A stretch of 64,000 nt of DNA from Paramacrobiotus metropolitanus (lineage: Eukaryota; Tardigrada; Eutardigrada; Parachela; Macrobiotidae), in contig NW_026570243.1 of assembly GCF_019649055.1 (NCBI RefSeq), positions 434,001 to 498,000 on the forward strand, given 5' to 3'. Of the stretch, positions 35,101 through 47,603 are shown one piece after another. A model generated the notes under the pieces. That model ran no database searches, was not told the origin of the DNA, and was given only the letters and a program-made list of their open reading frames with translations. A program made the position numbers and the translations under genes. Every line of letters begins with the position of its first letter. Position 1 is the stretch's first letter.

Positions 35101-35539
35101 TGGGCACCAACGTGGGCGCTTCTAGTTCGCTCACCACGTTGTGATTCTGTGGATTTCTGCAGAGGAACAACGATAATTAATAATATAAATAATGCACTGC
35201 AGCAGTGCGAGTTTGCCATTGCTGGCTTAAAAATGTTCCACTTAACATTTCTTAAAAATTTTTACAACATACCTTAAGAGCTCAATAAAAAAATAACGGC
35301 ACGATATTAAGACCTGCGATGGTGAAGCTTATATCAGTTATATCAACTTATATGTGAAACCCGCAAATCGTAAGCGGAATCCCTTGAGTCCTGAGCTCTA
35401 TAGCTGGAGCTTGGAGTCATGCAATAATCAGCAATATGCATACGTACAGGATGTAGTTTTTAAAGGGACTCGATAGAAGCTGATCCATCCATTCTTCGCT
35501 CAGTTGACCATCCATACTTTGATAATCGTTGGAATCCAT
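32103..35539 (-). CDS. Uncharacterised 630-residue protein with helical (ARM/HEAT-like) middle
   Basis: I do not recognise the family. Eight exons join in perfect phase, read downward: 35539-35448, 35156-34738, 34385-34286, 34166-33987, 33892-33781, 33649-33467, 33236-32917, 32589-32103. The N-terminus MDSNDYQSMDGQLSEEWMDQ is acidic. Residues about 32-265 are low-complexity and Pro/Ser/Thr-rich. From about residue 290 to 450 the sequence is amphipathic and helix-rich (IYKPVGNQLRKYL, VVLMDFALRIVQFIYG, KNLTHLIFALMIHDG, VLYGKTAVLKNLILELRK, IRTYLIKAVHKIVRR), reminiscent of armadillo/HEAT repeats. The C-terminal 160 residues are again disordered, with repeated Thr-Pro and Ser-Pro sites (KTPGTPGG, TSPITMSPLK), the kind of sites Pro-directed kinases use. 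That pattern would suit a scaffold or cell-cycle regulated protein, but this is inference. No signal peptide or TM segment is seen. Confidence 0.85.
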
Positions 35540-37969
35540 GCAAGTTGTGGCTACAACGTCCAAGTAGCAGTTATGCGTTCTTTGAGCACCAGAACTCCGT
35601 TACTCCAGCGTAAATAACACCTATAACAGTCGATTCACGATTAACACGAAGTGTGTGCATCGAGATACAATCAACCCCTGGTAATCCTCAAACTTGCCAG
35701 TAATAGCCTGAAACTTGAATGATTTGGGGCTTTATCTTAAAATAAATGAAAACAGGCTAACACAGAAACCGCACCAGATAGAGAAATCATCGGATTTGTA
35801 GAATTTGGATTCTGATTTTAGGAGACTCGGAAGAAAGAACTCGGCAGCGCTGCAAAGGCCAGCAAGGGACAAAACAAAACGCAATATTTTGACTGTCTCT
35901 TCATGGCACAGCATTCTGCGGGCGGAAGCAGAAATGTGAAAAAGGCGGCCGCCGTTCCAAACTGGTCTGGTATCTGATATACGTTGTAGTTGGTTTTCAC
36001 GTTTTATTCCATTTTTTGTAGCGCGTATTAAAAGGCATTCATGTTTTATTTTGTAGTTTGAAATGGTATATGTAGAAGCAGTGATAGAAATATTGAGAGT
36101 TTGTACTTCGTATAAACACTCTTTAAGTTGCTGCACTCCTCTGTCAAAGAAATAGTTTTTGAAATCTCTCCGTCTCTACGACGCTCTAGAGAGCCGACCG
36201 CTGGCTGGTATATGATAGTTGTGCATGAAATATATATATAAATATATGAATAGTTAAATACTTGTAGACTGGCAGTTAATTAAGAGATGTTGAGCTTAAA
36301 TCCGTTGCTTCCGCTGAGCAGACGGTGCTTCCATTTCTGATACAAAATACTAAATTAAAGTTAACACTTAACGCACGATAACCTTTTGTTTTTATTATTT
36401 TGACTGACAGCTGTACATCGAACAGCCAGTTGTATCAGGAGACTTCGCAGCAGAAAAAAGTAAAGTATCAGATACGTTCTTAGTTATAACTTGAAGAAGA
36501 ATTCTTGTGTTCAAGTACATGCAGTACCATCTGACCGGTTAGTTCGGATGGCCGCTTTTCCGTCAGATCGCAAATCCGACATCCGACTTTTGTTGCTGAT
36601 GTAATAATCTGTACTTACAATTAGGTTTAACTCAAAACAGCAAGCTACGACGGCTGAATAAACAATGGGCGTTGGAATTGCAGCTTGCGCGAGAATTTGC
36701 AGCTAATTTATTGGGCGGTGATTACTTTGTGCGGGCTGTATAAACTTTTTTTCGCTTGAGAACTGATAATATGTGCGCCCAGCACTGTTGAAATCAATCA
36801 ATCACCATACATGCACTAAGGATGAATATTTTGATTTTGTTGCATAACGGGATGTAAATTCGTTAATCCAACAGTGCCTTGAGAAACGAGCCCTTTATAT
36901 GCCAAAATCCTATCGGCGACGAAACCGTGAATTTTTCATGACGTCAGTTACTGATCAACCCATGCACACAAAGTTTATTTATTCTTTAGGTTAAAACGGC
37001 AGGTAAAATACTGCATTGCAATGCAGTAATTTAAAATTATTATAAGAATGTATAGAATTCTGTGGACGCTTAGCTTTACCAAAAGCCCATTTCAATTCAC
37101 CAACGATACTGAACACATTCCCAGTATTTTTGCAAATTCCTATCGAATGGCTGTGCCGGCTGTGCATAGCCTTTAGGGCTCACGGATGCATAAAAAGTAT
37201 TGTTTAATGAGAATGCGCGTGATATTGGCATTTTCAGCTTGAATCACGATGTTTTTATGTGGATGTTATGACAAGTTTTTTGGATGATCGAGTAACAGTT
37301 ATTTCCGGCACAAGTTTATTATGAAAATATATAGCATGCTTCTCTGGATCGAGCACAGCAAATACCGAGTAAATTAAACTTTGATGAGCCACAACCATAT
37401 ATATGTACATATTGACACAAACTCTCCAGTGGGAAGATCAATACAAACTTATCATTGCCATGTACACACAAGCAGCGCGTGCGGCCTGCGCAGTAAAGCC
37501 CTGTACAGCAGTGTAGACGCAGCGGGCGGTCAAACAGGGGGCGGATGAATGTACGGAACAGCAAAATCCCTCAAAACTTGGAGAGCATTCCGGAGTGCAG
37601 ACGCACCGTTATTAAGGGCGTTATTATTTTGTCGTCGACGTAGCAGTTATTCGACACCGGGGACAGTTTTCTACTGTGCAGTGTACTACAGTATATAAAG
37701 CAGAACATTTTTGCATAATAATCGATTGGCCAGAAAACGATCGATTCACCATGCGCGTATATGCACTTGAAAACTCCCAAACGGTAAACTTGACATTGAA
37801 AAGTGATTAAATTTCCCCCCAGCCTGGGCGCAGAGAGAAAAATCTTCAAGGTCTTGTGTGCGCGTGCGCGCGCCTGTGAAATCCAATCCGTACTTCCGGG
37901 TTTACTTTTCGGTACATTCATCATATTGGCTCCATCTACTGAGTAGGTATCTTGTAGAACAGCCAGCTT
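35540..37969. other. 2.4 kb intergenic upstream of the 630-residue gene
   Basis: It lies between the start of one minus-strand gene and the end of the next (Ras-like). A GC-richer patch at 35800-36000 has overlapping open frames without recognisable features. An AT run with TATATATATA occurs near 36226-36245. On the minus strand a possible AATAAA (TTTATT at 37315-37320) could terminate the Ras-like gene. I see no further gene. Confidence 0.5.
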
Positions 37970-40900
37970 CTACGAAATGGCACAAGAATCACGCTTGCCC
38001 AAACCGATGACGCTTCCCCGACGGGAACTGGACGCACTGCCCATTCGCGATGGTGTTGCCGAAACCTGACTGCTGTACTCTTGATCGTTCTCCGGACTGC
38101 TATTCCGGGCGGGAATACCCGCGAAAACGTTGGGCATGGATTCCCGCCGTTTCTTTATTGCCGGGCTCAGGGCGTATCGAACATTGGCTTGCACCAAAAG
38201 TTCTATCAAATTCAAATTGTTTTATGCAGAGAAATTGATATATACAATGTACATAGTGCATACCTAACAAAAAAATGCTATAATTTAAAAAGTAAATTAA
38301 AATAAGTGCAGCTTTTCATAGAAATGGCATAAAGCTTTATGAATACTCTCGCGGAATCGTCGCGGCTAATGTAGGCCATACAGTTCCACTTTAAGTATCA
38401 ATAAGCAGTACAATATAGAGCATTTAAATCAAGAAAAAAGTACTGTATTGGAAAAAAGTTAATTAAGATCACACTGGCACTTACAGACCTGTACTGTAAA
38501 ATAAAACTAAGCGAAACATTTTTAGACTTGAACAAGAAGGGCTCACTCTAATAATGCAGTATACAAATCATACGATACTAATGATTCGCCGATTAGAATC
38601 AGATTTTTGTATTTGGTCCTACTATTCGACAGGAGGACATATAGATATTTTTCCATAAACACAAAACCAAAATTTAACATCATATTGTGATGCGTATGGA
38701 GTGTTGATTTAATTCTACGCTACGCAGCGCATCGTAATCTTAGGCTTTGTCAATAATTTTACTTCGAAGTAAATATATTCTTGAAGAAATTTTATGACCT
38801 TTGTATCCCGTTAATTTACCTCAACATGCCACGAATGTCATTATGTCACATGCATAAATAACATGTACTGCGTGCATATAATCAATTCTGACATATTATT
38901 AAATGCCCAACCTTTAAATATCTCCACTATTCCCACACTGGTCTTTGCTGACGCTTCCACATATCCACATGAATCCCAGTCACACTTAACCTGTAATGAC
39001 ATTTGGAAAATGTGGCATCCCATCGTTCAATACTTGGTCAACGAGGTTGTATGAAGCTTATTCAGGTTTCATTGTCAGGCGATCTCAGTGCTCAGTATAC
39101 GCAGCGCCGATGTCAGATATCCTGTCAACAATGGCGCTGCCCAAGTTCAACAACCAAATTTACCGGTTAATGCTCCAACCGGAAGTATTTAAACCCGAGG
39201 CTCCCGTATACAATACTTGTCCCTAATTGCAATCTTCGCAGAAATACGTCTTAGATTTTGGAATGGCGCTTAATGTAAGCCTAAAGTTCCCAGCAAAGGG
39301 CAGGAGATCGTGCTATGCGCGTGTTATTATCTGCCGACGCAGATAATAACGTATTTTTCATATTTAGCGATTAATAACACTTATGCACAGATCAGTGTAC
39401 AGATAATGCCTTCCAAGGGTATGATACATACAACAGAATTTCAATATTATAATTTCCTAGAGGCTGATGTTATTGTGGCACATGTGCAACTTATGCTCAT
39501 CTTCTACATGTAATTGATTGTTTATTCCGTACGCTAATGCTACCACATAGATTGCTTTTTAACTTTGTATTGCATAAAATTGCACTGATCATTAAGCAGT
39601 CATTCAGTGACCCCACCGTTCCGGAAGCTTAACCCTGCCTTCTTGAAAAGCTCACGACTTTGGCAAGAAATTAGCTTCTTGGGATCAATTATTGATAGGA
39701 AAGAGGAAAACGTCTTTAGACATGTCTAATGATGAAAAATCCATAAGGATGCCGTTCATTACCGATCACCGGATATTCACCAGTGGCTGATATGCGGCAT
39801 TGACAGCGCTGTTACGCATATGCGACTATGACATGTAAAGGGGATTTCGAGGTTGCCCAGAAAGAATTTAAGATCATCAAGAGAGTTCTTTGAGGAATTA
39901 TAAACCCAGATTTCGATGGATAAGAGGATACTAAAGAGCTGCAACTAGGTAAAGCGCAACTTCGTTTTCTCGGATGAGATGCACAAGTGCTTAAAAAAGT
40001 TGCCGGGTTGAATAACAATTTAATCAGTTACAGCTTAAGATTTGCGCTTCTTCTTTAAATATTCATGTAGTGTATTCTGTATATGCAACGATTTGCTAGG
40101 CACTGCTTGCATACAGTATCTTGTGCCGAAAATAATTCGTTTTCTAGATGACCTCTTGCGCCAGAATAATCATAATATCAAAGTAGCAGAGATTTGCGAA
40201 ATTTTATTACTAGCATATTATTACCGGCAAGATTAGCTTTCCAAAACCTAAAAAACACAAATATTTCTTTTACTACTCAGTGTCTGTGCAGCCGAATTCG
40301 CATTGCAAATAGGAACTGCTACCGGAAATGGACTATTAGTCCAGATTTTATCAGAGTATAACCGTTTCCGCACTGCTTATTTGCTGTCTTCAACCCGCCA
40401 AATACAGGAAATCATGCTGTACAAGAATTTAAGGGACGTAATTTCATTCTATTAATGTTTTTGTATTTCTGCCACCAATGTGCTTTTATGGGTGCTCAAA
40501 AAGGCAGCGGCCTATTACAACCAAATTATTTTCACGTGATATGTGTTTTTGTTCAATCTTGCTTCAGTAATTTATAGTACTTGATCATGAACACCCGTTT
40601 ATTTAATTTTACAAAATTATTGATTTGCTGGAATAGTTCTTATCGTATTGAATTGTGTATCCTCCCACATAATTTAGTAGTTTCTGCGTGCAGGTTAAAT
40701 GGCACGGACATGCCCTGTAATTACCAAGCATTCCACGTAGGTCCGATCCACTTTCCACTTATTGTCTTCCAGTTCGGCTTTGTTGGCCACGACGACCATG
40801 GGAATTTTCAAAGGTTCAGACTGTTGTGCAGCACGACGTTGCTCGTTCTTGACACGAATAATTTCCTCCCGTATTTCTTTTAACTCTTCTAATGAGCCCT

Positions 40901-43622
40901 CATTATCGACGCTGAACACGAGAATAAATGCGTCACTCTTCTTGATGGCCAGCTCGCGCATTGCCGGAAATTCCGAATATCCGGAAGTATCCAGAATCTC
41001 CAAAGTCAGGTTCTGGCCGGAGATCTCGTATTCGGCACGGTGCAGTTCATCCACTGTCTTTTTGTATCGATTGGGGAATCTGTACGGGAGAATAAGCGAC
41101 AAATTAAAATTCCCTAATGAAGCATGAGTAACGTTGCTGATGGGTATAGGGCAGCCACGGATGCGCAAGACCGCGCCTTTGTCATACAGTCTGTCATGCA
41201 TACCTTTCATATAAAAACTGCGTGATGATGGCACTTTTTCCGGTGCTTCCTGGAAAATGCAGATGATGTAAGCGGCGGTAATCAGTGATGCTTAAATTAA
41301 GCGAACAAAACATCTTTTCCCATATAACCTTCGATTGTGTAATTTAAAGTGCCGTTTAAAATCGTAGTATGTATTTCAGTAAAGGTACATTAGTAAAATT
41401 ATGGCGTTTGCATATGGATATATAATATACGTACCTACTACTACAGAGTACAATTATAGTAAGATGTACTCCGTTAAAGCTAGCACAAAATTTTGAGAAA
41501 AGTTTTCTGCCGGAAGGTAAAATAATAACGCTACATAGAAAATCTGAACGCGTACAAAAGTTTTTATTTTCGGAACACTAATTTATATGTACAAGCAGTT
41601 ACTATATATGAATTTACCATATCATATTACGTAAACTTATTTAATTCAGTAGCAAATGAAAGAAGTTACATATCATGAATACAACTGAACGCGACACTAT
41701 GACCAGCGGAAGTTTATTGAAATTTAACTGCCTTGCGTGTCTCTTTGTGGGAAGCTGTTATGCTGGACCATCATTTGCCATGTAATTGAAAAATACCGTG
41801 TAACATATTGCTTAACATTACGCGTATAAAGAGCACAAGTAACGAATTAATCTTACGGCTTCCGCGTCCACAGACGGCAATAATTCGATTTCACTGTTGT
41901 CACATACATCATATTAAGATAATGGTGTATTATGGCCTCTGTTCTTGCCGGCTAAGTGATCTTTGCCATCTTCCTGGCCACAGAGTGTCCGCTTCACATA
42001 TTGCGCAACTGATGAGGAAATATCTATACAGCTGATTCTGTATGGCTGCTGAATGAATAACCATGATCATGCCGATCACATCCTGACTTATGATCTGAAG
42101 CGGCTGGATACTTATATAAACGAAAAAACGTTTGCTCAATTGTACTTGAAATTTGCACGATTGTGTTGCTACAACAGATTAACGCGAGCTCCAGAATCTG
42201 ATAGGAAAAGAAAAGTTTGTGGTTAACGGTTGGTGTTCTTCATAGATATTTGTGCAGAACGAATTACTACAGCCAACTAAACTATGCAAATTTTGCACGA
42301 TTTTACACTTGCAACGTGATTCAAACATGCGTGCATGTATTTAAAATTAAAATCATACAAGAAATGACGATGTCACAGTGTACGGCAAACTTGACGGTCA
42401 GCATAAAATTCGTAATTATTTGTTTGTGTTACCTCTAGCTTTATATGCATTAGAAATCCAGTTTTATATTTTACGGATACAGTGCCGATAAAGTGAAAGT
42501 GTAGCTGATATAATCTAGCCAAAATACAGGGCAAACGCACATGCAAGCGTTACATAAAAAATTTAACACGTTTATTGGCGGTGAAGTGGATATCAATTAT
42601 TATCGATTGCGATAGTTTACTCATACTGGCAGCTGGCTTTTCAAGCCGATAGATGGTTAACTGTTAACATATTAATAAGTATGCCGACTCGTAAATACGC
42701 AAAATATTTTGATATCCGCCTTGTGATCTATAGTCTGCGATGACCTATGCGCACCGTTTTATTTCGATATGATAGTCTTACAGGTGACTGAGGTGAGCAA
42801 AAATTTGAATGAGTACTCGTACCGTACTTGTATCAAGTGTTTGCACATATCATATGCAGTATCATTTTTGTCATGTAGTAGCATTATCAAAAAGGCACAA
42901 GTTTGTAATATTAATCAAGCATCAAACAAACTCTGCAGCATATATACTGCTCAAATATATAATTGCAAATTAAGCGTAAAAAACCTAACGGAGATTATTG
43001 ATTTAAAGAAGGAGGTATGATCGCTTTGTCACGCGGTCCGCCAAACCCAGCGTATATAGTATACGCTTGCGATATGACTGTACAGATAATCAAACATCGT
43101 GGGCGTATTACAGTGAGAGAGAGCATCGAGATCGAAGTTACCAATATATGCCGATGAACCAGTCATCCTCACAATTACAATACAAGATGCCAGGTGCAGC
43201 AGTGGTTTAACACAGTAACTAAAAATACCCTTATCCCGACACACTTCCCTACGAGAGAACTGCACCGGCAAACTTCCGCTCAACAACTTTTAGCGCAAAA
43301 GAATCCTGTAGCGATAACAACGCGGTAAAACCTTACCTGCACCCAACACCGTTACCCGGCGATGTTGCTCCTTAGGGATTTGAATTTCGGGGACACACGT
43401 CGTGGAGGCCTTCCGTTGAACCCGGCCTTTTGCCGAACGGAAACTACTGTGGTTACACGGCTGCATAATACTGCTGCGGCGTACTAATTGCTGAAGGGCC
43501 ATCTTGGGACCATTGGCCGTTGGCTCGCTAATGGGAAATAATTCCGGACCCATTTGGGGATAATCCGCGATGCGGCTGGATGAGGCACTACGGTTGGTGT
43601 GGCGTGAAGAGTACAACAACAT
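37970..43622 (-). CDS. Ras-like small GTPase (Rhes/Ras-dva type) with N-terminal extension and CaaX box
   Basis: Membrane-anchored GTPase. Exons, read downward: 43622-43337, 41249-41204, 41079-40725, 38990-38912, 38202-37970; all in phase, 332 residues. The N-terminal ~85 residues are an extension rich in Ser, Arg and Pro. The P-loop GAGSTGKS is split by the first intron. Switch I is KKTVDELH with the effector Thr. G3 is DTSG followed by YSEFPAMRE, as in Rhes and Ras-dva proteins, so the Ras Gln61 equivalent is absent. G4 reads NKAE instead of NKxD, and G5 is ASAK. The C-terminal region is basic and Ser-rich (KKRRESMPN, SSSRRGSV) and ends CAIS, a CaaX motif predicted to be farnesylated because the last residue is Ser. 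Introns of 2.1 kb and 1.7 kb contain nothing recognisable. The exact subfamily is uncertain. Confidence 0.92.
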
Positions 43623-45271
43623 TTAGTGAACAACAAATTAAACTCTACAACCGGAAGCGTTGCTTGTATGCTGCACTGGCACGCCAATTACTCAAGCATG
43701 CACGCTTAGACAAATGAATTTACATGCCAACGCTACACGGTCGTTTTTATACTGGACCCGGGCATTAAATCGTTTCACGCAAGGAGACGAGAGAGATAGT
43801 GCAGAAAGGATACTCTCTGTTTGTGTAAAATTGCCACGATATATCGGTAGTTAAAGTGACTTTTCACTGCATTGTCCAACACGAGTTCAAGCTCTATCGC
43901 ATGCATGTATGTGTATATATGCCCGGATAATGCACATTAAAGCCGGGAAAAACCAACAACAAACGCCGCGGCATGCAAGCCTTCGACACGCCCACTACAT
44001 GCTCCACACCAGTCAGCAATTCATAGTCATTAAATTCCTATGTTTACCGACCTCCCCAGACGTGACATCAGTCGGGAAACAAGAGCTTATTTTAGGGAGG
44101 AAGTTATATAGTGCCTGTGCGTGAGCCCTGTACTGACTCTACGTTCACTACACGGCACGGCGTTGTTCCCGGCTGAATTAGCTGACAGTGTTTTCTGTCT
44201 CTGACTTTTCCTGAATTTTGCTTACGGGCGGCGCAGACGTCAAAATGAATTTACTGATGATTAAGGAAAGGCATTTACTTCTATGAACCGTGTGGCCCAG
44301 TCTTTCACGAAGCTTTTAATTTGCGAAAAATCGGATTGGAACCCAGACCTTCGGGACATGCGTTGTATACGTCATTGTAAACCGGCAACCGCATACTCTG
44401 TCGATTCTTACTTTTTTTCATGCAGGACCTAGAGTTACGACTTACTATTACTACAGTAATTTCAAATTTCAAAATATTTGTGATTGAAAAGAACATAATT
44501 TATTGAAATACAACATTTTCATAGTTTCATAAAATGTACAGCTAGTTCTATGTAGTAAGCATGCTCAAACGAGTTTATTAAGTATAAACAGGTTACCGGC
44601 AAAGTCCCCTTAGGCAAAGGTCACATAGGTGTGCCGAACAAGTGCGGCCATGTTTGGCTTTATCTGTACAGACGCAAGCTCCAGCGCATTAATCAAATTT
44701 GTTTGCTCATTTATTAAATTGTTTACGAGCTGCCTGACATTGAACTTTGTCTGTGCATGTTGCTAGTGCTGCTGATTTTGCGTGGAATTAAATGAAAGCG
44801 ATAAAACATATGTTAAAAGTCGTAGCACAGTGGCAGTACAAAGTAATAAAAAAATATTAGTGTGCGTAGCGTTCCTTATTGATGAACTGTTGATTTATTT
44901 TAAAATAACATTCCATATTTGCCAGTCTGCATTTGTTGTCCTTGCTGCAGCTTGTACGTACAGATAGTGTTGTTGGGCTAATTCTCTTTGTACAAGTACG
45001 TACTCAACGTATTGATCTATGGAATAATTCATTTACAACTTTGTAAACTTTGGACTTATAATTAGAACTTACTACATATCTGTAGCACTTTTTTAAAAAT
45101 ATTGCTATCTTCTGGCCATGCGCTGTTGCAATTTGTAATATCGTACTCGCTCGTTACTGCTGCGCCACGCGGAAATTTCTACGCTGGAGCAAAATTTAAT
45201 TAGCTCAAGAGATTAAGAATGTGATTAAACTGATCCCAGGAAGATCTCTTTGTTGGGCCTGCGGAATATGT

Positions 45272-45294
45272 ATGCATGGCCAATGGCCATGCAT
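45272..45294. repeat. Perfect 10-bp inverted repeat, 3-nt loop
   Basis: ATGCATGGCC is followed by AAT and then GGCCATGCAT, an exact self-complementary hairpin. No coding frame covers it. It could be a protein-binding palindrome or chance. Confidence 0.7.
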
Positions 45295-45827
45295 GGATTG
45301 CTTCCGACGAATCGTATGTTGTCGGCGACTTGAAAAAATACTAGTGGGCATGTACACAAAACAGATGTTGCTAACCGTAAACTATGCATGATCAGTAGGC
45401 AGGCGAAGAGAAGCGCATTGCAGTATGAACGGATATACTAGCCAGAAGCGTAAATTAACAATTAATGTTATCAATGCAAATTTAGTCAAAACTTGCATGC
45501 GCATAGAAGTACCGTATTCATAATCTGTATTAATACAATAATTGTGTAGTTTTGAACTCAAAACAGTCAGAATACTGTAACTATAATAATCATTTTGTCT
45601 AGCCGGATTGCCCACTAGTATTTTAACTTGCCGATCAATCCGCAGTGCATGTACTGTAAGCATCTAGAGTAGCTTGTGGTTAGCACAAAGCAAAACAGCG
45701 CATATTATTATAAAATAGATACAGTATCTATATAACAGCATAGAAATCCTAAGCCTGTATGCAAGAAGGATACCTATAGCGGCGGGCTACAGCAGCCTGA
45801 TTGTATACTTAATTTTAGAACCAGCTA

Positions 45828-45960
45828 GGTTAATAAATGGGAAGTTGTTTCGCAACCGGCATTTCATGACCGGAAGATCAGCGTGAATCGCGGTATCAAT
45901 AATCTGAATTATGACATCACCTGCATCCGAAATACCATTAATAATGGATGGAAAATCAAT
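45828..45960 (+). other. Orphan exon-like open segment
   Basis: After an acceptor-like GCTAG the plus strand reads 44 codons without a stop (WEVVSQPAFHDRKISVNRG onward), up to AATAG and GTATGA, a donor-like end. The minus strand is also open here. No neighbouring exon or family was found. It may be a gene fragment or random. Confidence 0.2.
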
Positions 45961-47603
45961 AGGTATGAATTCTATACAAGTCCCAAAAGTCAATTATTAC
46001 AAGTAGAACTGCGTATTACTAGTACTGTATTACCATCATGTACATAACCCAATGAGTTTTTGTTCCACCCTAGTTGCACTTAATCACGGATTATTTTCAT
46101 ACTTTAGGTAAACTTTTAGGAAAGCGTACTGTGATCCCATCTTTTTTCATATTGGCTCTGTGTTGGATTCGCAGAAATTTTGTATCTATAGGGTCTTTTT
46201 ACATGCAGCTGTATAAATATTTTTCGCTACGCGGATCTCATCATTTCCCATGATGTAATTCTTGTAACTAGTACTACGTCAGTACTGTATTACTCTGAAC
46301 AAAAGTACGTAACGAAATATGTATGGGCATGCAAAATCTTAGAAGCGCAGGGTGTATATATTATGCCATAATACATACGTACAGTGCTGTTCTTCTGAAT
46401 AACATAAACAAATAAACAAATAAATAATAGAGACATTGCCGAAACTCGGACATGCATATGCTTAATTGTAGCCTTGACCAACGTTTCTCACGAAAGCGAA
46501 ATTCTAAAAACAAAACTGGAATTAAGTAGTAACTTTAATCGGTTCTTTACACAAATACACATTGGTGAAAGTTGAAACAAAAAATCACACAGTAAATCAC
46601 TTCAGTACGTAATACATTTCGTCTTAATTAGTTGTTTTAGTCAAAAAAGAAGCGCAGATGGCAACAGGCCATGCGTTTCCTGGAGTGAACTGTGGTAATT
46701 AAACGATTGTAGGGAAATTCTAGCCCACCTGAAGCTCCAAAGAAACTTTAAGGCTCCAAAACATTTTTAAACCCAAATGAAAGTGGGTAAATTTATCCTA
46801 CAAAATACACCCGAACGTATTCACTCGAAGAGCGAAACACTTATCTGACCTGCTACCACGTTATGAAAGCTCTGGCTAATTCACTCAGGCTAACGTATCT
46901 GAAACAGCAGACAGACCACAGCCACTCCGTAATTCATGTATTGTATCCGGCTTATATACCGCTTCACTTTCCATTTATAGTTTGATTCTTCCTGCAGTTT
47001 TTACCGAACATTTTACAAACCAAATGGGAATAAATATGAAATACATTTTGCACAGGTATAAGCTTTAGACTAAAGGTTGATATTATCAAATCGTTAGAAT
47101 CTTTGTTTATGATTTTGTTTGTTGGCAAGAAGTGCTGACTGAATATTTGCCGTTTTGAGGTGATTTTTGTCAAATCCGACAAGGCAGGAAGCCTTCATAC
47201 TCTAAAATATTTACCGACAAGTATTTTACCGGCTGTCAGCTGCAGTATTATATTTATTCTTAGTTTATTCAGTTTTAGTGTTTAACTGTTATTTATTCAC
47301 TTGATGATGAACTTTATTTATCTCGATTGATCAGTAAATTCGCTTTGGGCAGCGTAATGTAACTTTCAAGCATAACAAATTACTCGTATTTTCAATGTCC
47401 GTCCTAGTATCACGACGTAGCTATACTACTATAGCACATTATTGATAAAAGCTCACCATTTTCTTTTACAGGTGGACTTTGATTTGTAATAGAGTAATAA
47501 AACTGTTGTACAAGTTGTCTGGTGTAGTGGTCACTGCAATATTTCAGAATGCTCTAATCAAATAATTATAATCAGCTTTTGGATCATAGGCAGTGTTAAG
47601 GTT

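Larger units (their letters stand above)
43623..47603. other. 4 kb gene-poor stretch between Ras-like and sulfotransferase genes
   Basis: It contains the promoter of the Ras-like gene at its left end and the 3' flank of the sulfotransferase at its right. A perfect palindrome at 45272-45294 and an exon-like open segment at 45828-45960 are listed separately. Otherwise it is AT-rich, with many scattered GTAC motifs and no recognisable gene. Confidence 0.5.

Noticed and set aside
35732-36136. 134-codon minus-strand frame upstream of the 630-residue gene
   Set aside because: Its composition is random except for a GC-rich patch; a 28-residue signal-peptide-like frame inside it is too short to support.
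44310-44400. tRNA-like B box (GGTTCCAATCC on the minus strand)
   Set aside because: The T-arm stem does not pair fully, and no acceptor stem or clear A box and anticodon loop could be built. At best it is an old tRNA-derived repeat.
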